In this document: in pieces, positions 26,471 through 35,364 of the stretch
Layout of the letters: each line of letters opens with the position of its first letter
How positions within the stretch are numbered: the stretch's first letter is position 1
Origin: Streptomyces sp. H27-C3
GTDB lineage: Bacteria > Actinomycetota > Actinomycetes > Streptomycetales > Streptomycetaceae
Assembly: GCF_030063415.1 (NCBI RefSeq)
Contig: NZ_JASITA010000001.1
Coordinates: 124,001-188,000, forward strand
Length of the DNA stretch: 64,000 nucleotides
Direction of reading: 5' to 3'
The notes under the pieces: model-generated
Seen by the model: the letters and a program-made list of their open reading frames with translations, nothing else
Told to the model about the DNA's origin: nothing
The model's database searches: none
Program-made: the position numbers and the translations under genes

Positions 26471-26570
26471 CGGGAGCCCAGACTCTCACCAGATTTCCTC
26501 CCGGAAACGAATTCCAGCTCCGAGCAGGTCGCCTTTTGACCGGGACCTGACATGATACGGACGGACGTAT

Positions 26571-26862
26571 TCAACGCGCCCGGAATCGACTCCGACCGGT
26601 ATCGGTCAGAAATCCGCAGCCGCGCTGCTCCAGGAGGTTGCCGTGGATCTCGGCGAACCGGGCCCGCACCGCCTCAGCGGCGCAGTATTATAAGCTTGCC
26701 GTAAAACCTGGCGGTCTCGAACAGACGTTGTTCGAGCTCCTCGCATGGGAAAACGCCGGACAAGACGACGGCCGCGTCGTAATCCTGAGGTTGTGACACC
26801 AAGTAAGGCCGACGCGGCCTTCGCTCCCAGTGTGGCACGGAGTCGCTGGGCATCTGGAACAA
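26571..26862 (-). pseudogene. Unrecognised relic open frame, possibly frameshifted
   Basis: A 62-codon minus-strand frame (26862-26674) with unusual, less GC-biased codon use ends at TGA. Shifting frame by one base just there continues in a protein-like sequence (EAVRARFAEIHGNLLEQRG) to a TGA at 26573-26571. The two halves could be one decayed gene. The stretch around 26685-26700 is locally AT-rich (attataag). I do not recognise the family. Chance remains possible. Confidence 0.2.
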
Positions 26863-27130
26863 GGTGGAGCCGATGTGGAATCCGGCGGGCGGCGGCTACA
26901 CCGAGGTGACGACGGGATCGAGTTACATCCAGGCAGTCGGCTGGAACGGCGGCCGGTGCCCGCAGGCGCGCACCCTGCTGACGTACGCGCAGTCCTCGAA
27001 CCCCAACTCGCCGTACTTCAGCGACCAGACGCAGCTGTACTCGGGTGAGCGCTGGGTGACCTCACGGTTCTGCGAGAAGGACATCCTCACCTCGCCGAAG
27101 CTGCGGGTGGTGTGGGCGCGCGAGCGCTGA
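26822..27130 (+). pseudogene. 3' remnant of a penicillin-acylase-type Ntn hydrolase gene
   Basis: The frame ending at the TGA of 27128-27130 encodes about 100 residues that read like the C-terminus of secreted penicillin/AHL/aculeacin-type acylases: GSSYIQAVGW, a stretch with LLTYAQSSNPNSPYFSDQT, then LYS..RW. There is no start, signal peptide or catalytic Ser, and in-frame stops lie just upstream, so at least 600 residues are missing. The break lies about 350 bp beyond the PPTase and may record the insertion edge of the polyketide cluster or a later deletion. Confidence 0.65.
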
Positions 27131-27189
27131 CGCGGGTACGTGCGACGGTCCGGCCCGCCAATGTGGCGGGCCGGACCCAATTCGCGGTG

Positions 27190-28761
27190 TCAGGCCTGGT
27201 CGACCTTGAGCATGTCGGCGCACTTCTCGCCGATCATCATGGTCGTGATGCACGGATTGACGGCGGGCAGGAACGGCATCACCGACCCGTCGGCCACCCG
27301 CAGGCCCCGCACGCCCTTGACCCGCAGCTGCGGGTCGAGCGCGGCCCCGGGGTCGTCGGCGGCGCCCATCCGGACGGTGCACGCCGGGTGGTAGACCGTG
27401 TTGTGGGTCTTGCGGATGTAGTCCAGGAGATCCTCGTCGGACTGTGCGGCGGGGCCGGGAGCCAGCTCCTGCCCGGCCCACTCGGCCATCGGCGACTGCG
27501 AGACGATCTCCCGGGCGAGCCGCAGACCGGCCGTCATCACGCGTACGTCGTGCTCGTCGGTGAAGTAGCGCGGGTCGACGCGCGGCTTGTCGCGGAAGTC
27601 CCGGGTGCGCAGCCGCACGGTGCCCATGGAGCGGGCGCGGGTGACGTTGGGGGTGAGACAGAAGGCGTTCTCGGCGGTCGGGTAGCCGCGTCGGTAGGTG
27701 TTCATGTCGAAGGGCACCGAGCCGTAGTGGAACATCAAGTCAGGCCGGTCCAGGCCTGGTTCGGTGTCGGCGAAGATGCCGATCTCCCACCACTGGGTGG
27801 ACGAGGTGACCATGGGCCGCTTCGCCTCCCACATGATCACGCCCTCCGGGTGGTCCTGGAGGTTGGAGCCGACCGCCGGGGAGTCGACGAGGACCTCCAC
27901 CCCGTTGTCGCGCAGGTGCTCGGCCGGGCCGATGCCCGAAAGCATCAGCAGCTTCGGAGTGTCGATCGATCCGCAGGCGACGATCACTTCGCGGCGCGCG
28001 CCGACGGTACGGGTGTGGATGAGGTCGGGCGCCAGGTACTCCACCCCGGTGCAGCGCCGGTCGGCGTCCAGCACCAGCCGCTTGGCGTGCAGTCCGGTGC
28101 GCACCTCCAGGTTGGGCCGCTTGCCCATGACGGGGTGCAGATAGGAGACCGAGGCCGAGGAACGGGTGCCGTCGGGGCGGGCGTTGATCTGGAACCAGTG
28201 GGCGCCGCGCTTGACCGTGGTGCCGGTGTTGAACGGCGTGGTGGGGATGGCGGCGGCGGCGCAGGCCTCCAGGAGGGCTGTGCCGCACGGGTCGTTGGGC
28301 GGGACGGTGCGGATGGTGACGGGTCCGCTGCGGCCGTGGTGCTCGCCCGGGGCGTCGTTGGTCTCCAGCCGCTTGTACAGCGGGAAGCAGTCCGCGGCGC
28401 TCCAGCCCTCGCACCCGAGGGCGGCCCACTCGTCGAGGTCTTCGGCGGGCGCCCAGAAGGCGATGCACGAGTTGTGCGACGAGCAGCCGCCGAGGACCTT
28501 GGCGCGGGCATGCCGCATGAAGCTGTTGCCGTTGTCCTGGGGCTCCACGGGGTAGTCCCAGTCGTAGCCGGACTCCAGCAGCCCCATCCACTGGTCGAGC
28601 CGCAGGACGTTCTCGTCGCCGACGTCGGAGGGCCCTGCCTCCAGTACGCACACGGTGACGGCCGGGTCCTCGGTCAGCCGGGCGGCGACCACCGCCCCGG
28701 CCGTACCCCCACCGACGACCACGTAGTCGAACTGCTCCTGCGGGTGGCTCTCGGCCGGCAT
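27190..28761 (-). CDS. GMC family FAD oxidoreductase, choline dehydrogenase/oxidase-like
   Basis: 523 aa from ATG 28761, with GGAG upstream. The FAD loop GGGTAGAVVAARL is at the N-terminus. The C-terminal catalytic pair is His in YHPACTVRMG and Asn in VNPCITTMMIGEK, as in choline oxidases and dehydrogenases. No signal peptide, so cytoplasmic. It is the last gene of a leftward set with an aldehyde dehydrogenase and an APC permease. This is the arrangement expected for uptake of choline or a related amino alcohol and two-step oxidation to betaine. Substrate is inferred from context; other alcohols are possible. Confidence 0.8.
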   Translation of the reverse strand: MPAESHPQEQFDYVVVGGGTAGAVVAARLTEDPAVTVCVLEAGPSDVGDENVLRLDQWMGLLESGYDWDYPVEPQDNGNSFMRHARAKVLGGCSSHNSCIAFWAPAEDLDEWAALGCEGWSAADCFPLYKRLETNDAPGEHHGRSGPVTIRTVPPNDPCGTALLEACAAAAIPTTPFNTGTTVKRGAHWFQINARPDGTRSSASVSYLHPVMGKRPNLEVRTGLHAKRLVLDADRRCTGVEYLAPDLIHTRTVGARREVIVACGSIDTPKLLMLSGIGPAEHLRDNGVEVLVDSPAVGSNLQDHPEGVIMWEAKRPMVTSSTQWWEIGIFADTEPGLDRPDLMFHYGSVPFDMNTYRRGYPTAENAFCLTPNVTRARSMGTVRLRTRDFRDKPRVDPRYFTDEHDVRVMTAGLRLAREIVSQSPMAEWAGQELAPGPAAQSDEDLLDYIRKTHNTVYHPACTVRMGAADDPGAALDPQLRVKGVRGLRVADGSVMPFLPAVNPCITTMMIGEKCADMLKVDQA

Positions 28762-28835
28762 CTTCTCTCCAGGAAACGGTGGGGGGAGGGAACGTGAGTG
28801 CGGGAAGCGGCTGGGGCGGTGGTGTCCGTGCGGGG

Positions 28836-30395
28836 TCAGGGCGCCGTCGGGTCGCCGCGGACCTCGGCGCGGTGGCCTTCGAGGACGCCGGTCTTGTGGC
28901 GCTGCACGAACCAGTAGTAGGCGAAGCCGCCCAGGGCGACGATGCCGATGAAGAGGAACGCGCCCCAGCGCAGGTACCAGTGCTGAGGTCCCGTGGCGTT
29001 GTACACCTCGGCGCGCGGCCAGGCGAGGTTGAGCGACATGACGGCGCCCCACACCACGGCGACGATGTTGATCGGCAGACCGAACCGGCCGAGCGAGAAC
29101 TTCCCCGCGGCGGGAGTCCAGTTGCCGCGCAGCCGCTGGATCAGCATGGGCACGGTGACCAGCAGGTACGCCACGTAGATCATGATGATCGCGATACTGG
29201 TGATCACCGAGAAGATCTGCGGCTGGTTGACGTTGATCACCAGGATGACGACGCCCACCACACCGATCACGACGGCGGGCACCACCGGGGTCTGGAAGCG
29301 GGGACTGACCTTGGCGAGCACCGAGCCGGCCGGCAGGTTGTTGTCCCGGGCCATGGCGAACATCAGGCGGATGCCCGCTGCCTGTACGGCCAGCACACAG
29401 ACGGTGATCGCGATGACCACGCCCCACAGGAAGATCTCGCCGATGGTCGAGCCGAGTGTCTCCAGTACGACGTACTGCAGACCGCCCGTCGACAGCTCCT
29501 TCGCGGCCAGGTCCGGCACGGCCATCAGGGCGAACAGCAGGATGAGTCCGCCGATGAGGAAGGAGGCGACGAGGGCCCGCAGGATGGCGCGGGGCGCGTT
29601 GCGGCCCGGGTTGTGCGACTCCTCGCCCAGCGATGAGGCCGTGTCGAAGCCGTACATCACGTAGGCGGAGGCCAGCGACGCGGTGAGGAACGCGCCGAAG
29701 TAGCCGAGGCTCTCGCCGGCGCCGAGCCCGTTGGTCTCGGTCAGGACGCTGCTGGGGCCGCGGGTGATGTGCGCCGCGAGGAAGATGATCAGGGCGACGG
29801 CGGCGATCAGCTCGATGAATACGCCCGCCGAGTTGATCCGGGCCATGAGCTTGACGCCGAAGGCGTTGACCGCGGTGGAGAAGAGAATGAGGACCGAGCC
29901 GAGGAGGACGGCGTTGGCCGCCGCGTCCGTCTTGCCACTGCCGTCGCCCACGAACTGGAACCAGGAGTCGATCTGCGGCAGCGTGAGCTGGTAGGCGAGC
30001 GCCACGGCCGACAGCGTCACCATGGTGGCCGTCATCATCATCCAGCCGCCGAGCCAGCCGGTGTGCGGGCCGCCCATGGCCTTGGCCCAGTTGTAGACCG
30101 AGCCGGCGACGGGGTAGCGGGCCGCGAGCTCACAGAAGCACAGGGCGACCATCAGCTGACCGGCGAAGACCATGGGCCAGGACCACCAGTAGGCCGGTCC
30201 GCCGAAGCTCACTCCGAAGTAGAAGAGCTGGAAGGTGCCGGTCAGGATCGAGATGTAGCTGATGCCCGCGGCGAAGGTGTGGAAGTTGCCCAGGGTGCGC
30301 TTGAGTTCGGGCTTGTAGCCGAGCTCGTGGAGCGAGTCGTCGTCGTGGGTGCCATCGGGTCGTGTTCCGGAACGTTCCGGTCCGTTCGTGCTCAC
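28836..30395 (-). CDS. APC superfamily amino acid/amine permease
   Basis: 519 aa integral membrane protein with about 12 hydrophobic segments. The N-terminus before TM1 has ELGYKPELKRTLGNFHTFAAG, typical of the GABA/choline-type APC permeases. The start GTG 30395 overlaps the stop of the upstream dehydrogenase as GTGA; a GTG at 30404 is an alternative. It probably imports the substrate (choline, GABA or similar) used by the flanking dehydrogenases. Confidence 0.85.
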   Translation of the reverse strand: MSTNGPERSGTRPDGTHDDDSLHELGYKPELKRTLGNFHTFAAGISYISILTGTFQLFYFGVSFGGPAYWWSWPMVFAGQLMVALCFCELAARYPVAGSVYNWAKAMGGPHTGWLGGWMMMTATMVTLSAVALAYQLTLPQIDSWFQFVGDGSGKTDAAANAVLLGSVLILFSTAVNAFGVKLMARINSAGVFIELIAAVALIIFLAAHITRGPSSVLTETNGLGAGESLGYFGAFLTASLASAYVMYGFDTASSLGEESHNPGRNAPRAILRALVASFLIGGLILLFALMAVPDLAAKELSTGGLQYVVLETLGSTIGEIFLWGVVIAITVCVLAVQAAGIRLMFAMARDNNLPAGSVLAKVSPRFQTPVVPAVVIGVVGVVILVINVNQPQIFSVITSIAIIMIYVAYLLVTVPMLIQRLRGNWTPAAGKFSLGRFGLPINIVAVVWGAVMSLNLAWPRAEVYNATGPQHWYLRWGAFLFIGIVALGGFAYYWFVQRHKTGVLEGHRAEVRGDPTAP

Positions 30396-31861
30396 TCGAA
30401 CCACCTCTGCGGCCGGGGCGCGGTGTTGCGCCAGATGTGCTTGGCCTCCTGGTACTCCGCAAGACCCGCGGGTCCCAGTTCACGGCCGACGCCGGACTGT
30501 TTCATCCCGCCCCACTCCGCCTGTGGCACATAGGGGTGGAAGTCGTTGACCCATACGGTGCCCGCCCGCAGCCCGGCGGCGACCCGGTGGGCACGCTCGC
30601 TGTCCTGCGTCCAGACCGCTCCGGCCAGGCCGTAGACGGTGTCGTTGGCCAGGGCGAGCGCCTCGGCCTCGTCGCGGAACCGTTCGACGGTCAGGACCGG
30701 ACCGAACGATTCATCACGTACCACCGACATGCCGGGGGTGCACTCGTCGAGGACGGTCGGCGGGTAGTAGAACCCGTTCTGCAGCGCGGGATCCTCGGGG
30801 CGGGCGCCGCCGCAGCGCAGGACGGCGCCCTCGGCGAGGCCCGCGGCGACGTACGCCTCGACCTTGTCGCGGTGCGCGGCGGAGATCAGCGGTCCGGTGC
30901 GGGCGTGCTCGTCGAAGGGGCCGCCGAGCGGGATCTCCCGGGCCCGGCGCACCACCTCGTCGACGAAGGCGTCGTGCAGTTCGTCCTGGACGAGCAGCCG
31001 AGCGCCGGCCGAGCAGACCTGCCCGGAGTGCAGGAACACGGCCATGAGCGCGTAGTCGACCGCCGTGTCGAAGTCGGCGTCGGCGAAGACGATGTTGGGG
31101 TTCTTGCCGCCCAGCTCGAGGGCGATCTTCTTCACGGTGGGCGCGGCCGCGGCCATGATGCGCCGCCCGGTGATCAGGCCGCCGGTGAAGGAGACCAGAT
31201 CGACGCGTTCGTCGGTGCTGAGCGGTGCGCCCGCGGTGGCTCCGGCGCCCAGTACCAGGTTGGCGGCGCCGGGCGGCAGTCCGGCCTCGGTGAGCGCCTT
31301 CATCAGGAGGATGGCGGTGTGCGGCGTCAGCTCGCTGGGCTTGAGGACAAAGGTGTTGCCCGCGGCGAGCGCGGGGGCGACCTTCCAGGCCGTCTGCAGC
31401 AGCGGGTAGTTCCACGGTGTGATCAGCGAGCAGACGCCGACCGGCTCGTGCACCACCCTGCTGTCCGTCTCCGGGTTCCCCGCGTCGACGACCCGGTCGG
31501 TGCCGCCGGACGCGCCCAGGTTGCCGAAGTAGCGGAAGCAGTTCGCGATGTCCGCCATGTCGTACTCGCTCTCCACGAGCCGCTTCCCGGTGTCCAGGGA
31601 TTCGGCTCGGGCGAACGCGTCCGTGTCGCGGTCGAGGAGGTCGGCGACGCGCAGCAGCAGCCGTCCGCGCTCGGCGGCCGGGGTGTGCGGCCACGGCCCT
31701 CGGTCGAACGCGTCGCGTGCGGCGCCGACCGCGGCGGCGGCGTCCTTGGGTCCTGCCTCATCGACGGTCGCGACGAGTGTTCCGTCGGCCGGACAGCGGA
31801 TCTCGCGTGTCCCACCCTCGACGGCAGCGGTCCATTGGCCACCGATGAACAGCTCCGGCAT
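30392..31861 (-). CDS. Aldehyde dehydrogenase, betaine-aldehyde dehydrogenase-like
   Basis: NAD(P)-dependent oxidation of an aldehyde to an acid. 489 aa from ATG 31861, with GGAGG upstream. Catalytic Cys in SGQVCSAG, general base Glu in ALELGGKN, and the cofactor loop FTGGLITG (G in place of the commoner S). First gene of the three-gene leftward operon with the permease and the GMC enzyme, consistent with glycine betaine synthesis. Closely related families oxidise aminobutyraldehyde, so the substrate is uncertain. Confidence 0.88.
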   Translation of the reverse strand: MPELFIGGQWTAAVEGGTREIRCPADGTLVATVDEAGPKDAAAAVGAARDAFDRGPWPHTPAAERGRLLLRVADLLDRDTDAFARAESLDTGKRLVESEYDMADIANCFRYFGNLGASGGTDRVVDAGNPETDSRVVHEPVGVCSLITPWNYPLLQTAWKVAPALAAGNTFVLKPSELTPHTAILLMKALTEAGLPPGAANLVLGAGATAGAPLSTDERVDLVSFTGGLITGRRIMAAAAPTVKKIALELGGKNPNIVFADADFDTAVDYALMAVFLHSGQVCSAGARLLVQDELHDAFVDEVVRRAREIPLGGPFDEHARTGPLISAAHRDKVEAYVAAGLAEGAVLRCGGARPEDPALQNGFYYPPTVLDECTPGMSVVRDESFGPVLTVERFRDEAEALALANDTVYGLAGAVWTQDSERAHRVAAGLRAGTVWVNDFHPYVPQAEWGGMKQSGVGRELGPAGLAEYQEAKHIWRNTAPRPQRWFE

Positions 31862-32136
31862 GGCGTCCCTCCGGGCTCGCACGGGAAGAGGAGTGGTGCG
31901 TACGGTCTGCGACGAGCTCCGGATTCACAATAAGTGGCCTGGGTCACACCCGCACCGTACGCGCGGCCACTCGGCCGAGTCGTTTGCGGCGCGTTTGCCG
32001 CTGAGCGCGCCTCGTGCCGCGCCTCGCACGGGCCGGGTCGCACTCACTTGGCCTTCGCGGGTCGCCCGTTCCTGCCGGGCGCGATGCCATGGAAGCGGTA
32101 GATTCTCCCACCGCCCGGCCCATGGAAGGCATACGC

Positions 32137-32520
32137 GTGCATCGCAGCATTCCCAGGGATTCCCTCGCTTCGGCCACCTTGGCCTTCGCCCTCATGGCCG
32201 CGCTGCCGGGGGCCGCATTGGCGGCCGGCGCGCACGCCGTGGGCGACCGATCGGACCGGATCGTGCGGGACCAGGACCAGGACCGTGTCCAGGGCGCGGC
32301 CGTGGACACGCCCGCCGTGGGTGACGACGCCGCGGACGACAAGGAAGAGGCCCTGAAGGACGCGGCGGAGGCCAAGGCGGAGGCCGCCAAGGGTGTCGCC
32401 GAAGCAAAGGCGGACGCGGCCGAGGACGCCGCCGAGGGGAAAGCGGACGCCGCCGAAGCAAAGGCCGACGCCGCCGAGGCCGACGCCGACGCCCCGGCAG
32501 CCCGGACCGACGCGGCCTGA
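32137..32520 (+). CDS. Small secreted Ala/Lys/Asp/Glu-rich protein
   Basis: 127 aa from GTG 32137 (GAAGG six bases upstream). A clear signal peptide (FALMAALPGAALAAG) precedes a low-complexity, highly charged helical tail of imperfect AEAKADAA units. No family recognised. Predicted exported, with the tail probably extended helix. It stands alone between two divergent or convergent operons, with no terminator seen. Confidence 0.6.
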   Translation: MHRSIPRDSLASATLAFALMAALPGAALAAGAHAVGDRSDRIVRDQDQDRVQGAAVDTPAVGDDAADDKEEALKDAAEAKAEAAKGVAEAKADAAEDAAEGKADAAEAKADAAEADADAPAARTDAA

Positions 32521-32558
32521 CCCCGCTCAGCGCTCACCTGCCGCCGGGCGCCCCCGCC

Positions 32559-34109
32559 TCACACCGCGCGCTCCTGGCCCTCCCAGTAGGGCTCGCGCAG
32601 CCGGCGCTTGTAGAGCTTGCCGTTCGGGTCGCGGGGCATCGTCTCGATGAACTCGACGGTCCTGGGCCGCTTGTAGCGGGCGAGCCGCTGTTCGCAGACC
32701 ACCAGGATGTCCGCGGCCAGCACATCGTCGGGGGCGTGCCCCTCGGCCACCTCGACAACGGCCTTGACCTCCTCGCCCCACTCCGGGTGCGGGATGCCGA
32801 AGGCGGCGGCGTCCACGACGGCGGGGTGGGTGAGGAGGGCGGCCTCGATCTCGGCCGGGTAGATGTTGACGCCGCCCGAGATGATCATGTCGATCTTGCG
32901 GTCGCGGAGGAAGAGATAGCCGTCCTCGTCGAGGACGCCCAGGTCGCCGACGGTGAAGAAGTCACCGATGCGATTCTTCTTCGTCTTGCCCTCGTCCTTG
33001 TGGTAGCTGAAGCCGCCCGTGCTCATCTTCATGTAGACGGTGCCCAGCTCACCGGGCGGCAGCCGATTGGCGTCGTCGTCGAAGACGGCGAGTTCGCTGA
33101 TGGGCCAGGCGCGGCCGACGGTCCCCGGCTTCTTCAGCCAGTCCCCGGCGGTCGCGAAGGCGCCGCCGCCCTCGCTCGCCGCGTAGTACTCCTCGACGCA
33201 GTGCCCCCACCAGTCGATCATCGCCCGCTTGACGTGGTCGGGGCAGGGCGCTGCCCCGTGGATGGCGTGCCGCATCGACGACACGTCGTACGCGGTGCGT
33301 ATGTCGTCGGGCAGCGCCAGCAGCCGGTGGAACTGGGTCGGGACCATATGGGTGTGGGTGCAGGCGTGACGGTCGATGAGGCGCAGCATGTCCTCGGGCG
33401 TCCACTTGTCCATGAGGACGAGCGGGTGGCCGATGTGCAGTGCGGCGCCCGCGAACTGCAGTACGGCGGTGTGGTAGAGCGGCGAGCAGACGAGGTGGAC
33501 GTTGTCGTCGAAGGCCTTGATGCCGAAGATGCCGAGGAAGCCGCCGAGGTGGGACTCCTCGGGAAGCCGGTCGGACAGCGGGCGGCGGATGCCGCGGGGG
33601 CGTCCCGTGGTGCCCGAGGTGTAGTTCATGACCCAGCCGAGGGTGCGGTCGGCGGGTGGTGACTCGCTCTGTCCGTCGAGGAGTTCGGCGTACGGACGGA
33701 AGCCGTCGAGGGCACCGACGGCGTAGCGGTGGGAGGGCGGCAGCTTCGCCTCGTCGGCGGCCGCGGTGGCCGCGTCGGCGAAGTGCTCGTGCGCGATGAG
33801 CACCTTCGCGCCGGAGTCGGCGACGATCCAGGCGATCTCGGGGCCGACGAGGTGGTGGTTGACCGGGACGAGATAGAGCCCGGCCTGGGATGCGGCCAAA
33901 TACGCCGTGAAGAACTCCACGCCGTTGGGGAGGACCACGGCGAAGGAGTCGCCGCGTTCGAGTCCGGCCGCGCGCAGGCCGTGCACGAGCTGGTTGACGG
34001 CGGCGTGCAGCCGGCCCGCCGTCCATTCCTCGGCGTCCGGGGCGACCAGCATGACGCGGTCGGGGTTCATGGTCGCCTGCGCCCAGAAACCGTTGAGCGG
34101 CTCGCTCAT
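32559..34109 (-). CDS. AMP-dependent acyl-CoA synthetase (FadD-like)
   Basis: Activates a carboxylic acid to its CoA thioester using ATP. 516 aa from ATG 34109, with GGAG six bases upstream. Adenylation signature YTSGTTGRPRG, then a GxxxG-type core and the hinge YLFLRDRKIDMIISGG; the C-terminal Lys lies in NGKLYKRRL. The start overlaps the stop of the nitronate monooxygenase gene as ATGA. Short- to medium-chain or aromatic acid specificity cannot be read. Codon use is like the neighbours. Confidence 0.9.
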   Translation of the reverse strand: MSEPLNGFWAQATMNPDRVMLVAPDAEEWTAGRLHAAVNQLVHGLRAAGLERGDSFAVVLPNGVEFFTAYLAASQAGLYLVPVNHHLVGPEIAWIVADSGAKVLIAHEHFADAATAAADEAKLPPSHRYAVGALDGFRPYAELLDGQSESPPADRTLGWVMNYTSGTTGRPRGIRRPLSDRLPEESHLGGFLGIFGIKAFDDNVHLVCSPLYHTAVLQFAGAALHIGHPLVLMDKWTPEDMLRLIDRHACTHTHMVPTQFHRLLALPDDIRTAYDVSSMRHAIHGAAPCPDHVKRAMIDWWGHCVEEYYAASEGGGAFATAGDWLKKPGTVGRAWPISELAVFDDDANRLPPGELGTVYMKMSTGGFSYHKDEGKTKKNRIGDFFTVGDLGVLDEDGYLFLRDRKIDMIISGGVNIYPAEIEAALLTHPAVVDAAAFGIPHPEWGEEVKAVVEVAEGHAPDDVLAADILVVCEQRLARYKRPRTVEFIETMPRDPNGKLYKRRLREPYWEGQERAV

Positions 34110-35215
34110 GACTGGCTCCGTCCTGCGATCCGGTTGATACGGTCCACGGCCCGCTCGAAGCCGCAGGTGAGGTCGTCGAAGACGGCCTGGACGCCGCGTT
34201 CGGAGTTCATCCGGCCGACGATCTGGCCGACCGGGGTGCCGAGGAGCGGGCCGACTTCGTACTTCTGGATACGGGAGACGGCCTCGGCCACCAGGAGGCC
34301 CTGGAGCGGCATGGGCAGGGTGCCCGGGCCGCTCGGGTCGTCCCAGGCGTCGGTCCATTCGGTGCGCAGCTGGCGGGCGGGCTTGCCGGTCAGTGCCCGG
34401 GAGCGGACGGTGTCGCCGGAACCCGCCGAGATGAGCTTGGCGGTGAGGGCGCGCGAGTGGAGGTCGGCCTCCTCGGTGGTGAGCCAGATCGAGCCGAGCC
34501 AGGCGCCCTGCGCGCCGAGTGCGAGCCCGGCGGCGATCTGTTCGCCGCTGCCGATGCCTCCGGCGGCGAGTACGGGCAGCGGGTGGACGGCTTCGACGAC
34601 CTCGGGTACCAGGACCATGGTGGCGATCTCACCGGTGTGGCCGCCCGCCTCGTAGCCCTGCGCGACGACGATATCGATGCCCGCCTCGGCGTGCCGCCGG
34701 GCGTGCTTGGCGTTGCCGGCCAGCGCTGCGACGAGGACGCCGTGGTCGTGGGCGCGCGCGATGACGTCGGCGGGCGGCGAGCCCAGCGCGTTGGCGAGCA
34801 GCTTGATCGGGTAGTCGAAGGCGACGTCGAGCTGGTTGCGGGCGACCTCTTCCATCCAGCCGGTGATGCGCCAGCCCGAGGCTTCGCCCCGGTCGAGTTC
34901 GGGTACGCCGTGCTTGGCGAGGGTCTGGGTGACGAACTCGCGGTGCCCTTCGGGGATCATCGCCTCGACCTCGGCCTCGGTCACCCCCGACACCTTCTTC
35001 GCGGGCATGACGACATCAAGGCCGTACGGCTTGCCGTCGGTGTGCTCCTGCATCCAGTCGAGGTCGCGTGCGAGGTCGTCGGGTGCGGTGTAGCGGACCG
35101 CGCCGAGTACGCCGAGTCCGCCCGCCCTGGTGATGGCGGCGGCCACGGCGGGGAAGGGGGTGAAGCCGAAGATCGCGTGCTCGACTCCCAGTTTCTTGCT
35201 CAGCTCCGTCTCCAT
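34106..35215 (-). CDS. Nitronate monooxygenase (2-nitropropane dioxygenase family)
   Basis: FMN-dependent TIM-barrel enzyme, 369 aa. The family signature QGYEAGGHTGE, the phosphate-binding AAGGIGSGEQIAAGLALGA and the N-terminal P-x-AxxxITRAGGLGVLG pattern are all visible. It oxidises alkyl nitronates such as propionate-3-nitronate in characterised members. Translationally coupled (ATGA) to the acyl-CoA synthetase downstream; this pairing suggests a shared catabolic or detoxifying role. Confidence 0.9.
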   Translation of the reverse strand: METELSKKLGVEHAIFGFTPFPAVAAAITRAGGLGVLGAVRYTAPDDLARDLDWMQEHTDGKPYGLDVVMPAKKVSGVTEAEVEAMIPEGHREFVTQTLAKHGVPELDRGEASGWRITGWMEEVARNQLDVAFDYPIKLLANALGSPPADVIARAHDHGVLVAALAGNAKHARRHAEAGIDIVVAQGYEAGGHTGEIATMVLVPEVVEAVHPLPVLAAGGIGSGEQIAAGLALGAQGAWLGSIWLTTEEADLHSRALTAKLISAGSGDTVRSRALTGKPARQLRTEWTDAWDDPSGPGTLPMPLQGLLVAEAVSRIQKYEVGPLLGTPVGQIVGRMNSERGVQAVFDDLTCGFERAVDRINRIAGRSQS

Positions 35216-35364
35216 GGGCCGCAGGATGCCGCAGCGGGGCGGACGAGGGAAGAGGTTTCCTGATGCTGCGTCAGATTATTTGGGCAGTTGACAGCACTCT
35301 CCGCCTGCAAGAAAGTTTCAGGGGTTGGGCGTAAGACGGAAGTTACTTTCACAAGGGGTGGCCC

